64,000 nt of DNA from Epiperipatus broadwayi (taxonomy: Eukaryota > Onychophora > Udeonychophora > Euonychophora > Peripatidae). Positions 59,667 through 64,000 of the stretch are shown piece after piece. Where the stretch lies: the NCBI GenBank assembly GCA_028023455.1, contig JAQFVV010006215.1, positions 6,865,230 through 6,929,229 of the forward strand, given 5' to 3'. The number at the start of each line of letters is the position of its first letter. The stretch's first letter is position 1. The translations under genes were made by a program, and so were the position numbers. Below the pieces are notes generated by a model that saw only the letters and a list, made by a program, of their open reading frames with translations, had not been told where the DNA came from and ran no database searches.

Positions 59667-61555
59667 CAGTATATTCTGACTGTCTGCTCATATTCAGTTT
59701 ATTGACCATGAGATGATATTTGCCATCATCCCATGCCATTTCAATTTATATATATATATATGCTTCTGTTTCTCCTTTTCAGGTTTTGATGTTATATAAG
59801 ATTTTATTTAAAATCTGTTAAGATGGTTTATTAAGGTATTCTTAAAATAAATGATAGAGCTATAGTTTATAATAATTTTCCTATTGTCATTTGTTCTTGA
59901 AGTAATTATATTCAGTATCAAAGTGATGAAACACAGCAGTTTTTTCTCAGTTGATCAAACTGATTTTAATTTTTCTTTGATGGTAATTAATCCGGTAAGT
60001 AAGGTAAATTATCTCACCACCAAAGCCATTGTTCATAAAATAAATACATTGTAATGACTGGGGAAATTTTAAGCAGCATGTTACCATTTTTTTTTTATTA
60101 TTATTTTAACTATGATTAATATCATAATTTTGACAATTTTCTTTTTAAGCAATTCTAGGCTATATATATATTTATATAAGGAAATATTTGTTGAAAATAA
60201 TTTATAATTAATGCAGTACAACACTGCTCACTAATGAAAGTCACTAGCAGAAATTAGTTGAGTGATATAGCTTGCTTAATATTTTTGGTATATAGTAGAT
60301 AACTGCTACTATTACCTAATGTTTGACTGTCATTAAAGTAAGCATAACAGTAAAAGTTTATTTTCAAAAGTTTTATATATTAAATTATATGTGTTTTCCC
60401 TGTCATTTTCTGTAAACAAAAACAGAATTGCACATTGTTCAAACTTTTTAGTCATAAAAATGGACAAACATGCAAAGCTCACTTTACAAAAAAATGTGCT
60501 ATATGGCAGCCATTTGACAGATTGATGCAGAAGGATCCTGGAAGAAGCTTGTAACAGCAGAAGCATATACTACAATAGAAGTGCAAACCAGAGAACTCTT
60601 CTGTTTATTTTTGGGTCCCTCTCATATACAAGATATCTATAGTTTTGTATAATCTTAATAATATAATAATAGCATTTTTAAAAATTGAGAAATGAAAAAT
60701 AGTGTACCATAAACTTTCAATGACATAATGATTATTATTTGCTTTTAAGTAAAAAAAAATTATAACGAATATTTATTAAGAAGCAATTGCATGTAAATAT
60801 GCAAAAGTTCTAAGACTAAATTGTAAGCATAATTCTTAATATCATCATTTGAGATTCATTGTATTTAGTAATGGCAAAATCTTTTTTTTTTTTTGTTAGT
60901 TTTCTTGATACATTTTAAAAAGTTCAGTTAATTATCTTATCTTTTAACACTTAATTCAGGAGATATGTTTTTATTTATTAATTGTTATTTTTAATAATTT
61001 TAATTTGAGATATATTTATTTATAAACTCTAAATGTTTTAGAAGTACAATGTAAAATTATAAAACATTTCTCTTCTTGCTGGTAATTTAATTATCTGTAA
61101 GAATCTTCAAGACTTTTTTTTTCCAGCAATAAATATCAAAAAGCTTAATCCAACAAATTTATAAAAATACATAACCAGTGAAACTTCACTATGAGATAAA
61201 TTTTACTTTGTTAGAGGGAAATATAGGGAAAAAAAAATTTTGCTCAGATTATTTTAATCATCTTAGAATCTATATTCAGAAAGATGTAACAGGAGTAAAA
61301 GTGTAACACATCAGGAAAAAATTGATTTATTTGGGATTTGCTATTAGAAAATAGGTATTAAATGAAAGAAATTGAAAAAGAAAATTGGTCTGAAAATAAA
61401 ATTTAGAAGACAAAAATTATGACAAATTATAAGAACTTCAAATAAAACTAACTGGCGCTTGACCTGACTTCACCACCATTTCATAAATCTAGGATATATT
61501 CTGTTCTTTCATTGTCTCCAAGAGCAAGTAATAGAGACAATTTTGAAAAGCATCT
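59667..61555. other. AT-rich DNA, no gene seen
   Basis: AT-rich, with TA runs near 59747-59761 and 60163-60173. A patch at 60440-60600 is less AT-rich and open on the minus strand (60333-60566) but unrecognised. Confidence 0.45.
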
Positions 61556-61856
61556 GGGACAAATTGTTGGAATTTAGGAAATTACATGAAAAAGGATGTT
61601 TCTATGTGGATGTGGTTGAAAAAAAGCTTTTCAATATACGCATACCTTCACAGAGACACTTAGAGAAAGACAAAAAAAAAAAATTAAGATAGGAAGTATC
61701 ATATGGGACAAATTGTCGGAATTTAGGAAATTGCATGAAAAAGAATGTTTCTATGTGGATGTAGTTGAAAAAAAGCTTTTCAATATATGCATACATTCAC
61801 AGAGACACTTATAGAAAGACACACACAAAAAAAAAGAAAATTAAGATAGGAAGTAT
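61556..61856. repeat. 149-bp tandem duplication
   Basis: GGGACAAATTGT-GGAATTTAG occurs at 61556 and 61705. Both copies run through TTGAAAAAAAGCTTTTCAAT, itself an inverted repeat, and end GATAGGAAGTAT. Small differences only. Confidence 0.9.
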
Positions 61857-62729
61857 TATTTTTATTTTATTTTTTATATAATATCTATTGGCAGATACTG
61901 TTCAATCTCTTTGCAGTAATTGAATTTTTTTTTTTAGATATCTATATTTTAATTACTTAAATATTTTGTCTTTTTGTTTTTAGCACTATTTGCTTGATTT
62001 CTATAATGAGATTATGGGACAGCTTTATTTATACAGTTCAGTAATCTCCTACTTTTTTTAAATTCATTTATATTCAATCTAGTATTATTATTTATGCTCC
62101 AGAAAAAGAATTATAGGTGTCATCTTATCATTGCTAAATAATTTATTAATAATTTTATCATTATTTTTGTATCGTATATTAATGCTATTATTATTATTCC
62201 TGTGTTCATTGCAGACATTTATACTCTGATGCATTAGAGTCATCATCTGTAGCTAATAATGCTGTTAATAATAGTAAGTATTAATTTATAATTTTATTTT
62301 TATATTTTTTGTTTTCTTCATAATATATTATATATAATTTGTAAAAACTTAAAATTAAATGAGATCCATGTACACACGTAATAAGTTAAATCACTGAAAT
62401 TTAGAGTATGCTTAAAAATAACCAATCTCTTTTATATTATTGTAATTTAACTTTTTAATACCATGATAAATTTTCTAAAGATCTATTAAACTTATAAAGT
62501 TGGATCAAAATTTGCTCAGAAAGAACAGATCATGGTACCTAAGAAAGTTTTTGATTTTTAATACATGTTAATGATTCTTGACATCATTTCTTTTGCTATC
62601 CTTAACATATTTTATACTAGAAATTTCACAAACAGATATTGAATCAACTGCAACTATGACCTGCTTTAAAGATGGCTTCTCACATGACTTACTGGCTTAA
62701 GATCTCAAAAGATTATGATGTTTTGTATT
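61857..62729. other. AT-rich DNA, no gene seen
   Basis: AT-rich; nothing recognised. Confidence 0.45.
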
Positions 62730-62762
62730 GAAGCAGTCAATCTTAGCTTAAGATTGAGCTTC
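62730..62762. repeat. Short hairpin
   Basis: CAATCTTA-GCT-TAAGATTG forms a perfect 8-bp stem (62738-62756), extended by GAAGC...GCTTC outside with a small bulge. Too short to assign a role. Confidence 0.6.
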
Positions 62763-63360
62763 ATAGTTCCATCTACTAACCCGTATTCAAACCCTATATC
62801 CCATTCTGCTGCTTTTGTCGTTTATATATATTTTATGTATATATTTGAGATGCTCGCCTAAGTTATAAAATTTTAACGTTTTAATATTTTTTTAAATTAT
62901 TATTAATCCTTTTTTTATTAAATTAAAGTATATAGGTGCGGCTCAAATATATATATATATATAGGAGCAAAATACTAACAAAATATTGGATTTTTTAAAG
63001 TATTTTTTTTCCTATTAAACTGTATTTTATAAAATCCAGATGGAAGATGCAACCGTTAATTGTTCAAAAATAATTAAAGAGTTGGAAACACTGTTTTTTA
63101 ATCTGGGGAAGGTATTTTTAATTAAAGTTTTTACTTAAAATAAAATGGGGATTAAGATTAAAGATTTTCTTTTGTTATAAACATTTTTGTCAAATCTATT
63201 TCTAATCTGAAAATAGATATGAATTTATTTTTGGACATTATCTTATAGTTGCATCATTCAAAAACAATGGACAAAGAAATGTAAAATTTCTGTTAGATTA
63301 AAGATTATGTTTGAGATAGAGGTAAGAAAAGAAAGCATTCTTCAAATATCTGGGCAGGAG
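62763..63360. other. AT-rich DNA with a TA run
   Basis: Includes a (TA)n tract at about 62948-62964 and otherwise unstructured AT-rich DNA. Confidence 0.45.
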
Positions 63361-63660
63361 TATAAAATGGCCGGATTTTAAATCACGAGAGAATAGCTAC
63401 TAGTGAGAGAACATAATAGCTACTAGTGAGAGAACATATAGCTACTATTGAGAGAACTGTATTGATAACATGCTACATGTTGCTGTGAAACTATAAATGA
63501 TGTAGTAGTAAATCCACCACCCTTCTCGGCCCTGTTGGGTCATCATCTTCTGCTGCCGTAATATTTTGCTGCCCTGAAATGAAGTAAACCCGACTGGAGA
63601 ATTATGGAATACTGAATAAAAGCTTGCTGTTATTTAAGAACCAATTGCCATGCATGAGCA
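63361..63660 (+). promoter_or_regulatory. Promoter-like or LTR-like segment
   Basis: TATAAAATGG at 63361-63370 in a GC-richer setting, then a three-copy minisatellite, a stretch richer in G+C (about 63510-63590), and AATAAAAGCTTG at 63615-63626. A TATA box followed about 250 bp later by a polyadenylation signal is the layout of an LTR; a host promoter is an alternative. No TG...CA ends or target duplication were found. Confidence 0.3.
63393..63458. repeat. 23-bp minisatellite, three copies
   Basis: ATAGCTACTAGTGAGAGAAC repeats at 63393, 63416 and 63438 with periods of 23 and 22 bp; the third copy has ATT in place of AGT. Confidence 0.9.
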
Positions 63661-64000
63661 GACTTTGAAATATGAACTCTTAAAATGGTGCAAGATAAAT
63701 TTTCAAGCCGCAAGTAAAGCTAGGCTAACTAATTAATCTCAAACTCTATTATCAAGATTTTTTCTCCTAATGTATTATTTAACTTTATTTCTAATATAAT
63801 ATGTAAATTTGCTCTTAAATAATTCCTTTAAATCTAATTTTCTCTCATATGCTCTAACGTTCTTTAATTTTGGTGTGGTCATTTATTTATAGTTATTTAT
63901 TACCTGATTTTATATGTATGCTTTTATTATTAATAAGCCAATCTCAAACAATCTGACGAGTTAAATTTCTAAAATCTTTTCTTTCTTTTAAGTAAACCTT
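63661..64000. other. AT-rich DNA, no gene seen
   Basis: AT-rich to the window end; nothing recognised. Confidence 0.4.

Noticed and set aside
1-64000. CRISPR arrays, bacterial operons, ribosomal or tRNA genes
   Set aside because: The sequence is eukaryotic in character; no regularly spaced repeats with unique spacers, no rRNA blocks and no convincing tRNA cloverleaf were seen.

Overview
The window is AT-rich (about three quarters A+T by eye) eukaryotic DNA with low coding density, many homopolymer and TA tracts, and no complete host gene that I can name. Almost everything recognisable is transposable-element sequence: pieces of two LINE families, a Ty3/Gypsy-type LTR element among nested long LTRs, a short LTR-pair element, Penelope-like fragments, hAT fragments, and a family of TIR elements with 8-bp target duplications. 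This fits an intergenic or intronic region of a large invertebrate genome. The second LINE resembles families I associate with chelicerates (ticks, spiders, scorpions), so a chelicerate is my weak first guess; a mollusc or another arthropod is not excluded.

Layout. 1-4344: plain AT-rich DNA. 4345-6400: LINE A, a decayed reverse transcriptase on the minus strand. 9398-10370: a 2-copy tandem repeat of about 472 bp. 11960-14450: a head-to-tail pile-up of truncated 3' ends of LINE B. More LINE B lies at 14992-15178 (minus) and at 17521-20424, where one copy is split by a 2.24-kb LTR-like insertion. 21360-21629: a clean coding-like stretch on the minus strand. 23850-24740: three copies of an AT-rich repeat, one inverted. 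25353-27384: a short element with two direct terminal repeats. 28296-29350, 48556-49626 and 50361-51698: three TIR elements with GGT...ACC ends, the first two with perfect 8-bp target duplications. 29776-30090: Penelope-like endonuclease and RT pieces in opposite orientation. 30245-31338: another TIR element. 31441-31817: hAT transposase C-terminal fragment.

32516-44403 is a nested LTR cluster. At its core are two minus-strand open frames: a gag frame (40265-40699) and an 840-codon frame (37691-40213) that runs protease, reverse transcriptase and then, without a stop, into a second partial gag. The enclosing element is probably 34651-43464, flanked by ATAT. 45266-45480 is a large foldback hairpin. 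51865-54665 is a relative of the LTRs at 32.5-34.6 kb. 55-64 kb is mostly AT-rich DNA with decayed repeats, one 149-bp tandem duplication, and a promoter-like or LTR-like segment near 63.4 kb.

Nothing here works as a gene pathway. The biology is layered insertion: LINE copies landing on LINE 3' ends, LTR elements landing at ATAT, and related TIR elements landing in both orientations. The most notable items are the in-frame gag-protease-RT-gag chimera, the LINE 3'-end array, the TIR family, and two coding-like minus-strand stretches that I could not identify.
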